A stretch of DNA of 64,000 bases from NCBI GenBank assembly GCA_036250225.1, contig JAPZLL010000041.1, positions 1-64,000 on the forward strand, read 5' to 3'. The translations under genes and the position numbers were made by a program. The notes beneath the pieces were generated by a model. That model ran no database searches, had not been told where the DNA came from, and worked only from the letters and a program-made list of their open reading frames with translations. The stretch comes from Cercophora sp. LCS_1. Its lineage: Eukaryota > Ascomycota > Sordariomycetes > Sordariales > Lasiosphaeriaceae. The stretch's first letter is position 1. Each line of letters begins with the position of its first letter. Below, one piece after another: positions 45,095 to 56,400 of this stretch.

Positions 45095-46085
45095 TACATA
45101 TCCGCTCGCCACTTGAACGGTCGGTTGGGATGGGGTGGGATGGGGTATCCGTTTCTTTGCGGCAGGAACGCTGGGCCCGGGCGCGCTAGGGTCGAGACTT
45201 GCGTATGAGGAATGGACGATGGGTTGCGAGGGGGCCAGACTACTTAAATCGAAGCTAAGGCTCCATCTCGAGGTGTTCCAAAGTCGTTAACGAAAGGGTG
45301 GGAGGAGGAAGGTGCAGGAATCGCATGGCCTTTATGCGTTTCCTGTTGCGTTGGTGACCAGGCGAGGCCGGTGGGGGGGGCATTGCCGACTCCCTCGCCG
45401 CCCACGGCGAATGGATGCCCTTCCCAAGATGCCCCCTAATTTAGGTTAGAAAGGCGTGTATGTAGGTACGCCCTCCATGCTAAGCGCCTAGAAGGGTAGA
45501 CAGGTGGGCGGCGGGTGCGGATTACGCGAGCGATGGAGGAGGGAGAGCTGAGGCCGTTTTCCAAACGGACGGAAGGTTCGCAAGCGCGCAAGGGCAAGCG
45601 GCTAAATTTCTGAGCACGTGATGCGCGGTGGGGTACATCGCGCTTGGCGGGAACCTCGAGGGTTTGGTGGGATGCTTAGTCATAAAAACATGGCGGCCGG
45701 CCCGAAGACTTTGCTTTGAGATCGGCAGGAACAACCTGGACCTAGGAAAGTGGGCGACAAGGAAACGGCAGACAGGGCTGAGGGCAACATTTCAGATGGC
45801 CTCAACCTGGGGTCAATCCTGACAGGCATAGACACAATGCTTTGACGCCTTGGAATTTACTCTCAGGTGTTCGGAGGATTTAACACCTTAGAAACCCGAA
45901 TATACCTCCTACTTGTCGAGAATATCCCCTGCCGGTATCGTGATGTAACGTCTTATTTTGTACGGGCTTGCCGGGTTCACCCCGCTGCGCCTTCTCTCCC
46001 CTGTCGCCGAGCAATTCGGTGTCCCTTGCGACTACGACAAACATTGAGCTGTTTTCTTCCTGTCCCTTCTTCATCTGCATTTGCC
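45095..46085. other. Upstream region of the second HET gene
   Basis: No gene recognised. The HET frame is open back to 45867, but without the features of a mature protein. A GGGATGGGGT tandem unit is near 45130-45145. Confidence 0.4.
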
Positions 46086-48199
46086 ATGTCATCTCCGCCG
46101 CACGACCGTCCTCGGGCCGCACACCGCCGACACCGATCCCGAGTTTCTCCTGACGTTCCGGAGAATCCGCCATCCCCTCCGCTCTGCCAAGATTGCGCCA
46201 AAATCCCATTCGAGGAATTAGAACACAGAGAAGCGAGCCAGAGAAGAAGATTCAGGATAGGCACCATTCCGGATATCATTAACAGCCTGTGTCCGTTTTG
46301 TCAACTTGTCGCCCAGGTGATCAGCTGGTGTCTCAAGGGCCCTAAGGAAGTCAACGAGAAGGTGACAGATCTATTGGATAACGACAGGGTGATTGGTGTC
46401 GACTGGTCGCTTGGCTCGCCGAGCGGCCGCAGCGGGTTCACCCTGGCCTTTGAAACGGGTGAAATGCCTGTGTGGTTAACGTATGGTTCGGATCGGACAC
46501 AACAGGCCCCGCAAGATGGCGAGTTTTCGTGTTTGCTCGAGACTCTCCCCGGGCAGCTCAATGTGCAAAGGATCTCAAAGTGGATTGGGCACTGCACGGC
46601 CCGGCACCAACGATGCGTCTTGTTTCCGAACGAGATGCTCTTCAATGAAGCCTTTCCCGGTCTGGACGTCTTGAGATTCATCGATGTGATTGGCAACTGC
46701 TTGGTCGAAAAGCGAGAGCCAGTGCAATACGTCGCGCTGAGCTATGTCTGGGGGTCCGTCACGAACTTCAGGCTCACCAAGGCCAACAGAGCGGAGATGA
46801 TGAAACCCGGTGCCTTGAAAAGACTCAGCCCTCTCTTGCCGAAGACAATCAGCGATTCCATCACGCTTGTTCGAAAACTCGGTATGCGGTTCTTGTGGGT
46901 GGATGCGCTCTGTCTCCTGCAAAACGACCAGGTAGACCTCGAGCTCGGCGTTGGGGTCATGGATCAGATCTACGAACACGCTTGGTTCACTATTGTCGCC
47001 GCGAGCGGTCACGATGCTAATGCTGGCCTTCCAGGCGTACAACTCGGTAGCCGAATGGAACGGAGCCTTGTCAACGAGGTCAAACCTGGTACCTTTGTGG
47101 GTGTTCACATGGTTCCTGTCAATCTGTTGCCGAGAACTATTTACGAGACGAGGGCATGGACGTGAGTTTCCAATCATGGCAATACACCCCTCACTGACAG
47201 TAGCCTAGGTTCCAAGAACACGTCATCTCTCGACGTCTTCTGTACTTCTTTGAGAACGAAGTCATCTTCAGCTGTCGTGAGACCGACTGCTGGGAGACAT
47301 GTCGAAACGACCGCAAACTGAGGCGACCAGGAGGCAGTGGACCGGAGATTTCTCTCGCATCCCAACTCAAAAATCCTCTGTGGGACTACGAAACTATTGT
47401 CAGGCACTTTACATCCCGCTTTCTAACAAACGATTCAGATGTCCTGAGGGCAATGGCTGGGATCATTCGACGGGTTTCCAGGAAGCTCGGGTACGACATG
47501 CTTGCGGGCCTGCCCATAGGCGCATTCGATGCTTTCATTCTCTTTCGGGGCGACAACTCACGCCGGAGACCAGATTTTCCGAGCTATTCGTGGGCTGGGT
47601 GGCGTGGAGAGATTTGGGTTTCCCGGAACCTGACAAATCGACTCCGTGACAGGACTTGGATTATATGGTACTTGCGGTATCCGGATGCCAATTCGAGTCT
47701 TTTATGGGACTCGGATGAAAAAGAGCCTCACGATGTGGACGGCATATCGCAGATCTACACAACACCTCTAAGAGGACTCCCAATCTCTGGGATTGATGTC
47801 TCCCAGACGAAACCGACGATCCTGCCACCACGTAACCAGCGATTCCCGGGGCCTTTTCCCATTCTCCAGTTCTGGACCTTGGTTCTCTTTCTAAGGCTGA
47901 AAGTCGTCGACGTGTTCCGTCCTCAAGGCGAAATTTTCGGGCGTGATGGTGTCCGGCAAGGAGACATTACACTTGACGGATTCGAAGAAACGACATTTTT
48001 CGACTCAGACCAACCATTTGAGATGGTTTTACTCTCTGAGTCTGAAGATTATCGACGGGATTCCAGATTCTTCAACGTCATGTTGATCGAGTGGGTCGAC
48101 AAGGTTGCCGAGCGGCGAGGGCTCGGAACCGTCTCGAGAGCTGCTGTGGAGCAAAGCTTTGCGCCGGGTCCGCTGTGGAAAGAGATTTGCCTGGCATAA
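46086..48199 (+). CDS. Heterokaryon incompatibility (HET) domain protein
   Basis: Two exons (46086-47161 and 47209-48199) give 688 aa. The 47-bp intron (GTGAGT..CCTAG) is in phase and restores T-R-A-W-T-F-Q-E-H-V-I-S-R-R. The first 60 residues contain the common pre-HET block L-C-P-F-C-Q-L-V. HET motifs are V-A-L-S-Y-V-W-G (about 216-223), R-F-L-W-V-D-A-L-C (about 267-275) and R-A-W-T-F-Q-E (about 356-362). The C-terminal part, with Y-S-W-A-G-W, follows the usual HET layout. Predicted role: cytosolic trigger of incompatibility-type cell death. In the second motif the usual I-N-Q is L-Q-N, a mild divergence. The ATG at 46086 is chosen as the last good start before the conserved region. Confidence 0.9.
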
Positions 48200-48584
48200 G
48201 GCTCCCATTCTCCTTGTTTGGTCAAAGCAGGTCAGTGGTAAGAGGACGCCATAGTTTGGTGTGAAAACTTTGTCGGGTCTCTAGGTACGCCCGCCTGAAG
48301 TTAAGCATTGGATGCTAGAACCTTATTGGCCACTTGCAGAAAGCTATGGAACGTCTTTGGCGCAAATCTGACTGGTACAGTGCCGACAGAGAAACTCTGG
48401 AACCTCGATGTCGTCGGAAAAAATTATTGACAACCTTTTGAGGGGCCCTCCCTCCCATCAACTGGTGCACAGAACTTCTTTAATTGCCACAACTCTCAAC
48501 CACCGGGACTGTCGACCACCCAGAGCCGTCAGACATCTAGAACTCCCAAACACGAGCCAAGGATAACACCACTCTTGGACCGCC
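48200..48584. other. Intergenic between the HET and F-box genes
   Basis: No gene seen. A short GAAGTTAAGC segment near 48296-48305 faintly recalls 5S rRNA, but the rest does not fit. Confidence 0.4.
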
Positions 48585-49574
48585 ATGGCGCCTCCAGACG
48601 ACCAAGCATCAGCTGAGCCATACCAAATCGGCGACAATGTGGACATTGGCAAATTGATTCGCACTGTGGCATACCCACCCCCAATAATGAGGCATATGGT
48701 TATCGAGCGCCAAGATATTCCTGGGCCGCGCCCTGATTACCGATACCGGGCCGGGCCACCAACCGCAGACGCCGGCAGCCTCAGCCAACTACCAGTCGAA
48801 GTACTGCAAATGATTCTAGGCCATCTCGACATGGCCTCGTTAATCAACTTTTCCCGCACTGGCCGGTTCGCTCGGCATTTTGTCCAGGATCTGCCCGCGT
48901 ACCAGCGCATCCTCAAACACGCGCGAGCGGCTTTCCTCGCCGTCCTCGCAACCGGCCTCGCACCCCACATCGGTCTCACGCAACTCGACACGGCGCTGCG
49001 GACGGAGAAGTGTATATGCGGGAGGTTTGCGCCGACTTTGTTCCTCCCAACCGTCACCAAGTGTTGTCTCCGCTGTCTTAGCGACGTTGACAACATGGTC
49101 TTCAATGTCGTCAAAGAAGGCCCCGACTATGAGCCAGAGCTATTCCCGGCGCCTCGGATGCATTCCCTCGTGGGAATATACGCTCCGACTATATACAATT
49201 CGATCCTATACACACCGGACCCGTCTCTCCCCGAACGCATGTATCTCCAGGCCACAGCAGGTGGTATTGCGGATATATCAGATGCCTGGTGGCTCACGAG
49301 AGGAGGCGCAGACTTGTCCCTCCGATTCGCAGCTACCGTGGTGATGCCGTACTTGCGCATGCGCCATGGCGAGACGCCTGTTGTTGAGCACGGCGTGCGG
49401 TGTAAGGTCACCTGCCAAGACCCTGCAATGCTTGCAGTGAGTGCCGCCAGTGACTACCACTGGGCCTGGGGGCAGCCAATGTACTCGACTGAGGCCTTCC
49501 TCGAGCACTTTACGCATTGTGAGGCTGCGCAAAGATCTTGGGAGTGGGAACGCGAGAGACAAGGTCGTATCTGA
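48585..49574 (+). CDS. F-box domain protein with cysteine motif
   Basis: A single exon of 329 aa starting M-A-P-P-D-D-Q-A. The F-box (about 65-110) reads L-S-Q-L-P-V-E-V-L-Q-M-I-L-G-H-L-D then I-N-F-S-R-T-G-R. It is followed by C-I-C-G-R-F-A-P-T-L-F-L-P-T and K-C-C-L-R-C-L, a cysteine arrangement common in a fungal F-box family in which a zinc-ribbon-like element follows the F-box. The rest is family-specific sequence of unknown function. It probably binds Skp1 and works as an SCF substrate receptor. It lies 385 bp downstream of the HET gene on the same strand. Confidence 0.85.
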   Translation: MAPPDDQASAEPYQIGDNVDIGKLIRTVAYPPPIMRHMVIERQDIPGPRPDYRYRAGPPTADAGSLSQLPVEVLQMILGHLDMASLINFSRTGRFARHFVQDLPAYQRILKHARAAFLAVLATGLAPHIGLTQLDTALRTEKCICGRFAPTLFLPTVTKCCLRCLSDVDNMVFNVVKEGPDYEPELFPAPRMHSLVGIYAPTIYNSILYTPDPSLPERMYLQATAGGIADISDAWWLTRGGADLSLRFAATVVMPYLRMRHGETPVVEHGVRCKVTCQDPAMLAVSAASDYHWAWGQPMYSTEAFLEHFTHCEAAQRSWEWERERQGRI

Positions 49575-49673
49575 CAACACCGCAACCAACCGACATCAAA
49601 TTAGATCAAATTAGATCACATCACATCACATCAACTCAAGATGATTCAACTAGGTTGTCATCAATTTTTTTTT

Positions 49674-50414
49674 TTATTCCATGCTCAACTCCCACGGATT
49701 ACCTGTCGCACACCCCTCCAACCACCTGATGAATTCATACCCGCCCCTCGAAAACCTGGCAGCGAACAGCCCCGTCTCATTCACCATCCACGCCCCGTTC
49801 GTATATCCCTGCCACGGTTCCCTGTACCTAGGCCAGAGCGGATTCCCCGGCTCGGTTCGTCCACTATGCAGCCTCGCACCAGGCGCGCTATCCAGTCGAT
49901 ACAGATTCATCTCCTGCTCTTCTCGTAACCACGCATCATCCTCATCTTTTGTCTCCTGCCATCCACTCTCTACATTCCTAGCTGTGTATCTTGCTGTTCT
50001 CATTGCTCTCGTTCTGTCCTGCTCGCATACTTGTACCCTCCTCTCGGACGGATCAGCGCGGATATGCACTGCAATCTCGCTTAGTTTTTTCTCTATTTGC
50101 TTTTGTTTTTGGGACTCGAAATAGGATGACATCTGGGACGGCGGGATTGGTATCCGGCATGTCTGTTGGTGGTGATAGCACGGAAAGGGGAGGACGCGTG
50201 GGATTGGTGACAGCTGGAGAACGGGGTTGTGGGACCACCCGAGGCCGTGGAGCATGTATTTGATGTGTGCCGGGGCGTACCAGAGGGAGCACCGTCGTAT
50301 GGTTGGGATGGGATGGCCGTGGGCGTCGAGCCCGGCGTCGGGGCAGCCGCAGGTGTGGAATTGGAGGGTTGTGTGGCATGTGCAGGGGGGCAGGGTTGGG
50401 TGTGCCATTGCCAT
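49674..50414 (-). CDS. Hypothetical protein
   Basis: One open frame of 246 aa, starting M-A-M-A-H-P-T-L-P-P. The N-terminal third has several cysteines and histidines (C-T-C-H, C-G-C, C-Y-H-H) that might bind a metal. The middle is a charged helix (K-Q-K-Q-I-E-K-K-L-S-E), and the C-terminus has W-L-E-G-C and E-F-I-R-W motifs. No family is recognised. It ends 99 bp from the convergent F-box gene, with a T-run at its 3' side. Codon usage looks like real coding sequence. It could be lineage-specific. Confidence 0.6.
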   Translation of the reverse strand: MAMAHPTLPPCTCHTTLQFHTCGCPDAGLDAHGHPIPTIRRCSLWYAPAHIKYMLHGLGWSHNPVLQLSPIPRVLPFPCYHHQQTCRIPIPPSQMSSYFESQKQKQIEKKLSEIAVHIRADPSERRVQVCEQDRTRAMRTARYTARNVESGWQETKDEDDAWLREEQEMNLYRLDSAPGARLHSGRTEPGNPLWPRYREPWQGYTNGAWMVNETGLFAARFSRGGYEFIRWLEGCATGNPWELSME

Positions 50415-50763
50415 TTTGGCTGTGATTTGTGTGTATAGTATTTTGGTGTTTTGGTTTGGGTTTGAGTGAGGGTTGACCTACCTTGCCTGGACTGGGTGGA
50501 CTGGGTGTCCAACGTGGTCGTGTGGATTCTCTCCGGGAGAAGTTGGTGTTGCTGTCTGCAGGTTGGTTAGTGTGACGAAAAGTCCGTTTTCCGTTCGAAT
50601 CGGGATTTGGAGGAGCGGGATGGTTTATAAAGCGCTGGAATGAATGGGATTGTTTGAAGACCAGACAAAGGGACACAATCGCATTCACGACGAAGAGACA
50701 AAGGCCCGGAGCCGGGGACTGCCGGTTGGATGTATTTTTGGGCGCAAACAAAGAAAGACAAGA
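50415..50763. other. Intergenic, no gene seen
   Basis: This holds the upstream leader of the hypothetical gene and the 3' flank of the short-chain dehydrogenase. Confidence 0.4.
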
Positions 50764-51686
50764 CTATTGTTCGCTTCCGTTTGTCACAGTCCAGAACATC
50801 TCAATATTGTGCCTGCTGTCCTCGTCGACAAACTCGTGGTGGGGCCGGATGGTGACGCTGTCCCCGTGAATCTCGGCGACTTGACCTGACAGGCTTGGGT
50901 CGGCGATGAAGTCCGCTACGCCGCGGATCAAGGTTGACATGGGAGTGACGACCATCTTGTCGAAGAACCCCTTTTCGTCCGAGATGTTGGTGTCTGAAGG
51001 GTCAGTACAAGGTTGTCAAGGGATGGCACGGACAAACAAACCCAAGACAGCTGGGGCCAAGGCATTGATCTGGATGTTTGCTTTGGCAATGACCCGCGCC
51101 AGAGACCGGACTAGTCCAACAACCCCGAATTTCGTTGCGGCGTATAAAGGCGCCATTGGAAGCGGATACAGGCCTGCGTTGGATGCCGTGCAGATGATTG
51201 AGCCCTTGGGAGCCCCTGAATCCGGCTTCTTATTCATGTAGTGGACGGCCAATTTCACAGCTTCAAATGTCAGTTGAGAGCATCGAGACAGCGAATAGAC
51301 TTACAGTAAATGGTGCCCATCAAGTTGATATCCAGAGTCTTCAACTTCGGCTTCGAAGGGGTATCCTCCTTCAAATCGACCACTGTCACGGCACCTCCCT
51401 CGGCGATCCCAGCATTGGCCATGACAACATCGATAACATCCCCATGCTCACGATAGACCTCGTCAAAAACCCTCGCCTGTTCCTCCCAAGAACTCACATC
51501 GCACCTCTTGAACGAAACCTTCGCGGGCGGGAACTCGGCCTCCAAGTCCTTGGCAACCTTTTCTCCCGCTCCAACGTTGACGTCCAAAATAGCAACGCGG
51601 TGCCCCTGAGACGCAAAGTGCCGGCTCATGGCCAGCCCGATGCCACTCGCGCCCCCCGTAACAATGACCGATTTGGTAGACGCCAT
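50764..51686 (-). CDS. Short-chain dehydrogenase/reductase
   Basis: Three exons (51686-51305, 51260-51042, 50993-50764) give 276 aa. The introns are 44 and 48 bp with GTAAGT and GTTTGT donors, and phases agree. The cofactor motif T-G-G-A-S-G-I-G, the N-A-G-I-A motif, the catalytic serine in C-T-A-S-N-A-G and Y-A-A-T-K are all present, so the enzyme should be active. The C-terminus is of the type seen in 15-hydroxyprostaglandin-dehydrogenase-like SDRs. The substrate is unknown. The start M-A-S-T-K at 51686 fits the family; an ATG at 51710 would add eight residues. It is divergent from a second SDR. Confidence 0.9.
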
Positions 51687-51937
51687 CTTAGCAGAATTGA
51701 AGATGCCCATTTCCAAATCGACGGATTGGAAACCCCACCATATATTGGCCCCTGAGGTGACCGGGTTGCATTCTCCGCACCCCGGTCCCGCCTCACCCCT
51801 GACCCCGCATTGGCAACCAAATCAACACCCGCCGCATTCGCCGGCACTTGGATAAATATCCCGTCTTGTCGTTGGTCCCAGAAACTGGGGTCGGATTCAG
51901 TCGGTCATCCAAACGATCATTGTTTTCCAGTTCCAAA
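51687..51937. promoter_or_regulatory. Bidirectional promoter between two SDR genes
   Basis: Only 251 bp separates the two divergent start codons. A CATATATTG TATA-like element lies near 51738-51746. Shared control is plausible. Confidence 0.5.
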
Positions 51938-53197
51938 ATGGCCGAGATATTCTACGACCAGTCCAAGGCCTCTGTGCTTGCTGGTAAGACCATCGTCATC
52001 GCCGGTATGTCTCTCGCTCCTGCCTCACTGAGCATTGCTGACCAAGTTAGGCGCATCCCAAGGCATAGGCGCCGCAACCCTCACCCTCCTCAACTCGTTG
52101 GGAGCCAACACCTTCTTCACAGACCTCAGTCCACCTCCTTCAACCATCGCCTCTCTTCCCTCCCCGGCACCTGTTTACATCCCGGGTGACGTAACCTCCC
52201 ACAAGGTTCTCACCACCCTCTTTGAAACGGCCTTCACCAAAACAGGCCGTATCGACGCTGCCATCTTCTGCGCCGCCATATCTGAACCGCCAGCCCTTTT
52301 TTCTCCAGAGACACTGACGCGGGAGAGTTTGCTCGCCGAGGACAAGGTCCCGGAGAAACTACAGCGGAGTTTGGATATCAATCTCACCGCGGCGCTAAGT
52401 GAGTACCCCCGGCGTAGAGGCTCACGGAAAGGGGGTAGCATGATGGGAACGGGCAATGCATTGAAAAGGGGCTAAAACAAGACCAGATTTCTCCCGCGTA
52501 GCGCTAGGCTACATCAACTCGATCCCGCAGGATGCCACCTTGACACCCTCTCTGACGCTGATATCCTCCATCGCGGGGATCACGCCTGCGCCTGGCCTGT
52601 TTACCTGTTCGTTTCCCCTTTGCCCTTTTCTCTCTTTACCTGTCAATCCCTTCCAACCGCTACGTCAAACCTCCAAAACTAAAAACGCTAGACGCATCCG
52701 CCAAACACGGCATAATCGGCCTCACCCGCTCCCTAGCCCCCTACACGCCGGGTGCATTCCACGGAACCCGCGTGAATGCAGTCTGTCCCTGGGCAACAGA
52801 CACGCAACTCTTGGCAGGACCAGTCAAGTACGTTCACGCATCCGAACCCATCATCCCAGCCTATCTAGATAGCAGGCTAACAAAAACAAAAAAAAGAACC
52901 CGCTGGCTCGCCGAAAAAATGCCCCTCAACACCCCTCTCTGCGTCGCCAAACAAATCACCCAACTCGTACTCGACAGCTCCCTCAATGGCCGCGTGGTGT
53001 ACGTAGCAGGCGGTCGTGGTTTCGACACTGAAGCGGGCGTCGAAGCAACACGGCCCGTGTGGATGGGCGCGGAGAATAATACCATTTGGGAACGGGGACA
53101 GGAGATCCTTGGTCTTGTGAGTTATCTTTGTCTTTGTTTCATAAGATGGATAATGCTAATACAACAATGGTAGGGTGATGGGTGGACGGAAAAGTGA
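51938..53197 (+). CDS. Short-chain dehydrogenase/reductase, five exons
   Basis: Exons 51938-52004, 52051-52398, 52502-52606, 52692-53116 and 53174-53197 give 322 aa, all in phase. Splicing yields A-G-A-S-Q-G-I-G (cofactor motif), L-I-S-S-I-A-G (catalytic serine), L-F-T-Y-A-S-A-K-H-G (catalytic Tyr and Lys, with the Tyr codon split by intron 3) and C-terminal I-L-G-L-G-D-G-W-T-E-K. The usual N-N-A-G motif is replaced by C-A-A-I. Intron 3 has a GTTCGT donor, which is slightly unusual. The substrate is unknown. Pairing with the neighbouring SDR suggests a shared small metabolic function. Confidence 0.85.
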
Positions 53198-53414
53198 ACA
53201 AAGGTTGTAGTTATGTGGTGGATCATCATTCATTGATTGTGTTCCAAACTGAAAACTACTCCTTATGTCTAGTTGCTGATCTACGACGATACTTGAGCCA
53301 CCGACTTATTATACACCTATTCAGCAAACTTGTCCTCCCGTAAAGGTCCTCCAGTGAACCCACAACAACCTCCTCGACCAAGCCTGCGTGACAATGGAAG
53401 AATCCATCTGCCAT

Positions 53415-56400
53415 TTACATGACAACCTGCAACTGTTAGCGCGCGTATTGTTACCCGGGAATAATTACTTACGCAGTCGCTATCGTTCTTTCCCTGCGGA
53501 ATGCCCATCTCCTCAAACGTAGCAGGCCCTTGACCCATCGTTTTTCCATCAGGATGAGCACTCGACTGCTTCCCAGCACCTGGCCCACCCGAGGATGGCC
53601 TGGCTGGGTTCCCCAACGCTCCCGTCATGGTGGGGCCTGGAGATGGCGTCGGACCCGGGCTCAGAGCATGACCGTGACTGCTAGCCGGTCTGTTCTGCCC
53701 AGGAGGCGCGCTCACTCGCCCCGCCGTGTCCACGCCTGGCCTTGGCCTCAAAGCAGCACTGTGGCCAGAGCCACCCGACGGTAACCTGTTGTGACCTTGG
53801 CCCCCATGGCCCTGCGGCATCGGCCCCCCTGGGCCCAAGCCACCGTGTGAGGGCGGTCTGCTCCCAGCTGGCGGCGGACCGGCACCGTACCGATCGTAGT
53901 TCTCCGACACGGGGCGGCTGCTCTGGCGGGGACCGTAATCGCGTCCTGGCTGGGCAGAAGCCGCAAGGTTTGGTTGCGACGAGTACCCTCCAGGAAAATT
54001 TCCACCAGGAGGCGAGGCAAGGGGCTTGTTCAGGTTCGGATTGGGGTTGGGTTTGGTAAGACGGTTGCGGTTCGGGTCGCCAACCGGAGCCGCTCCGCCG
54101 GGCACCGTGACGCCAGGCCCGACGCTGGCGGCGCCGAGACGCTGCTGCGAAGGAAGGCCGTGGTAGCCGTGAGCTGGTTGCTGTGGATGAGCCGGGGACT
54201 GGGGAGCCCAGCTGTTGTGATGGCTTGCCTGTGACGGGCCGGGACTGGGCTGTCTGTAAGCCGACGGCACTTGTGGTTCCCAACCGGCGCCCGGAGAGGG
54301 TTGAGCCGACCCAGGCCCAGGCCCACCCCGGCCGCGGCCGGCACCCAGCTGCGGGTTGGGCGGACCAGTCGCAGCGCCCTCGGTTCGGATACCAAACGCG
54401 CTCATCGGCCGGTCAGCAACAGGCCCGGATCCCGCCGAGGGCCGGATACCGGGGTTGTAGTGTGGTGAGAGCGGCGGCCTGTCATCTTCGGGATACGGCG
54501 CCGCTGACTTCGGTCGCAGGTTCAATGGCTTCGGCCGGTCATCCTCCGGATAGGGGGCCGCCGACTTGGGGCGCAGCGCAAGCTTGTTCTGCCCGCCGAT
54601 GCCGTCGACATTCACCGTGAACGCGGGTGGCCTGCTGCCGTTGCCATACGTAGGATCGGGGAAATCGACCTTGCTCTCGACAATCGTTGGGCCTTTTCGT
54701 GGTGGCGACTGTCTGGGTGATTTCCTCATCGGCGGGTGCGCGCTCTCAACAGGCGTTGTGGGGCCAGACCCTTCGGACAGCGTTGGCATGGCCTCATTTG
54801 GCTTTGTAAACCGGTCTGGCCGCTTGCCGCGTTGCGATCCGTATTGCGACTTGATGCGGGTAAGCGTCGTCGTGTCGTGGTCCTGCTTGGTCAGTATCTT
54901 GGACTGACTGAGCGAGTCGATCCGCTCTTGCGCATCCTTGTTGCCGTGCTCGGCTGCAATCTCATACCACCTCCTGGCCTCCCGCAGATCCTTTTGGACA
55001 TGGATGCCGATTTCGTGGTAGTAGCCCATGGCGAACTCGCCAGTAGCGAGTCCGGCATCGGCCGCGTCCTGGGCATACTTGAAGGCCAGCTGCTCATTCT
55101 TCGCAAACAACTTTTCGTATCCGAAGAGAAACCAGCGACTCACGCCCAACGAGGCCTCGGGCTGTCCTTGGCGAGCAGCGAGGCCGTAATAATGCAGGGA
55201 GTAAGCCGGGTTGAAGTCGCAGCCTAGTTGACTGAGCTCATACGCCTGGCCCATCTTGAGCTGGGCCTTGGCAAAGCTGAGGTAGGCCGCCTTCTCAATG
55301 TACTGCCGGGCTGTAGTGAGATCATAGGGTAGAATCTTGTCCGACACGTTGACGTCCGGGAGCTCCCTCGCAATAAGCATGCCGTAAACATACGCGCCCT
55401 GAGGGGCATCCTCGTCCGCTGTCTCGGCAGCCTTCTGGATCAAATCTAGCCCCTGCAGAAAGTCCTTTTGGAAGCCGTGCTGGCCCATCAGGTGCATCAT
55501 GCCCAGCCGGTAATTCGCCGCCGAGTCACCCAACTGGGCACCGATATTGTAGTGCTTGACAGCATTCGGGATATCGTTGGAGTGTTCGTACAGCATACCC
55601 ATTCGGTATTCTGCTCGCCCATATCCATTTTCGGCTGCTTTTTTGTAATAAGAGTAGGACTCCCGCTTATTCTCGCGCTGGCCAAACTTCCCAAACTCGA
55701 GCCATTTCCCCTTCATAAAGCAGGCCTCGGGGTGGTCCTGCGTGGTCAGGTAGTCGATGATGTTGACGGCATCTACTCGCAGTTGGTGCTCGATCTTTGG
55801 AGTCGCCGGCCGCTCTCGTCCTCTCCCGTCACGTTTCCACTCTCTTGCAGCAACATCCTGCGATGTCTCAACCCAAATCAGGGTGTCTCGGGCCCAAATC
55901 ACTTGCATTGACACATTGTTCGAGTGCAGCACAGCCTCGCGGGCCTGCCATAGTATCTCTTCCTTTTCATCGTCGCTCGGCGGGATATTCTCTCCTTTGA
56001 CTTTCGGGAACGGCGAGAAGGACGGCGAATCCATCACAGCGGCACTGGAACCGCCAGTTTGGAAAGGCTTGAAGTTGCTGCGGGGAAGTGTCACTGTCAG
56101 CAGGCGGATCCCGAACAAGCTTTGAGCCTCTGGACGCGAGCGACTTACGAGCTAGAATCGTCAATGCTGTAATTGCGGCCGTGGCCTGTGTTTGTTGCGC
56201 CCTGATTGTTTTGACCGCGAGCCTCTGCTTCCATGCGCTGGACACCAGATTGCATGTTCTGCGGGACTTCGGGCATCACTCTATAGAGGATTCAGTCAGC
56301 CTTCAGCTCTCGTTGCTAGGCTCCCACACCCGAGTGGCCGTTCGCGCTGAGCTTTGCCGCTCCGGCGCCTCGCGCATGCGGTTGGTGCACAATGCGAGAG

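Noticed and set aside
48285..48310. GAAGTTAAGC segment reminiscent of fungal 5S rRNA
   Set aside because: The rest of the 5S sequence and the terminal stem are not present, so it was treated as coincidence.
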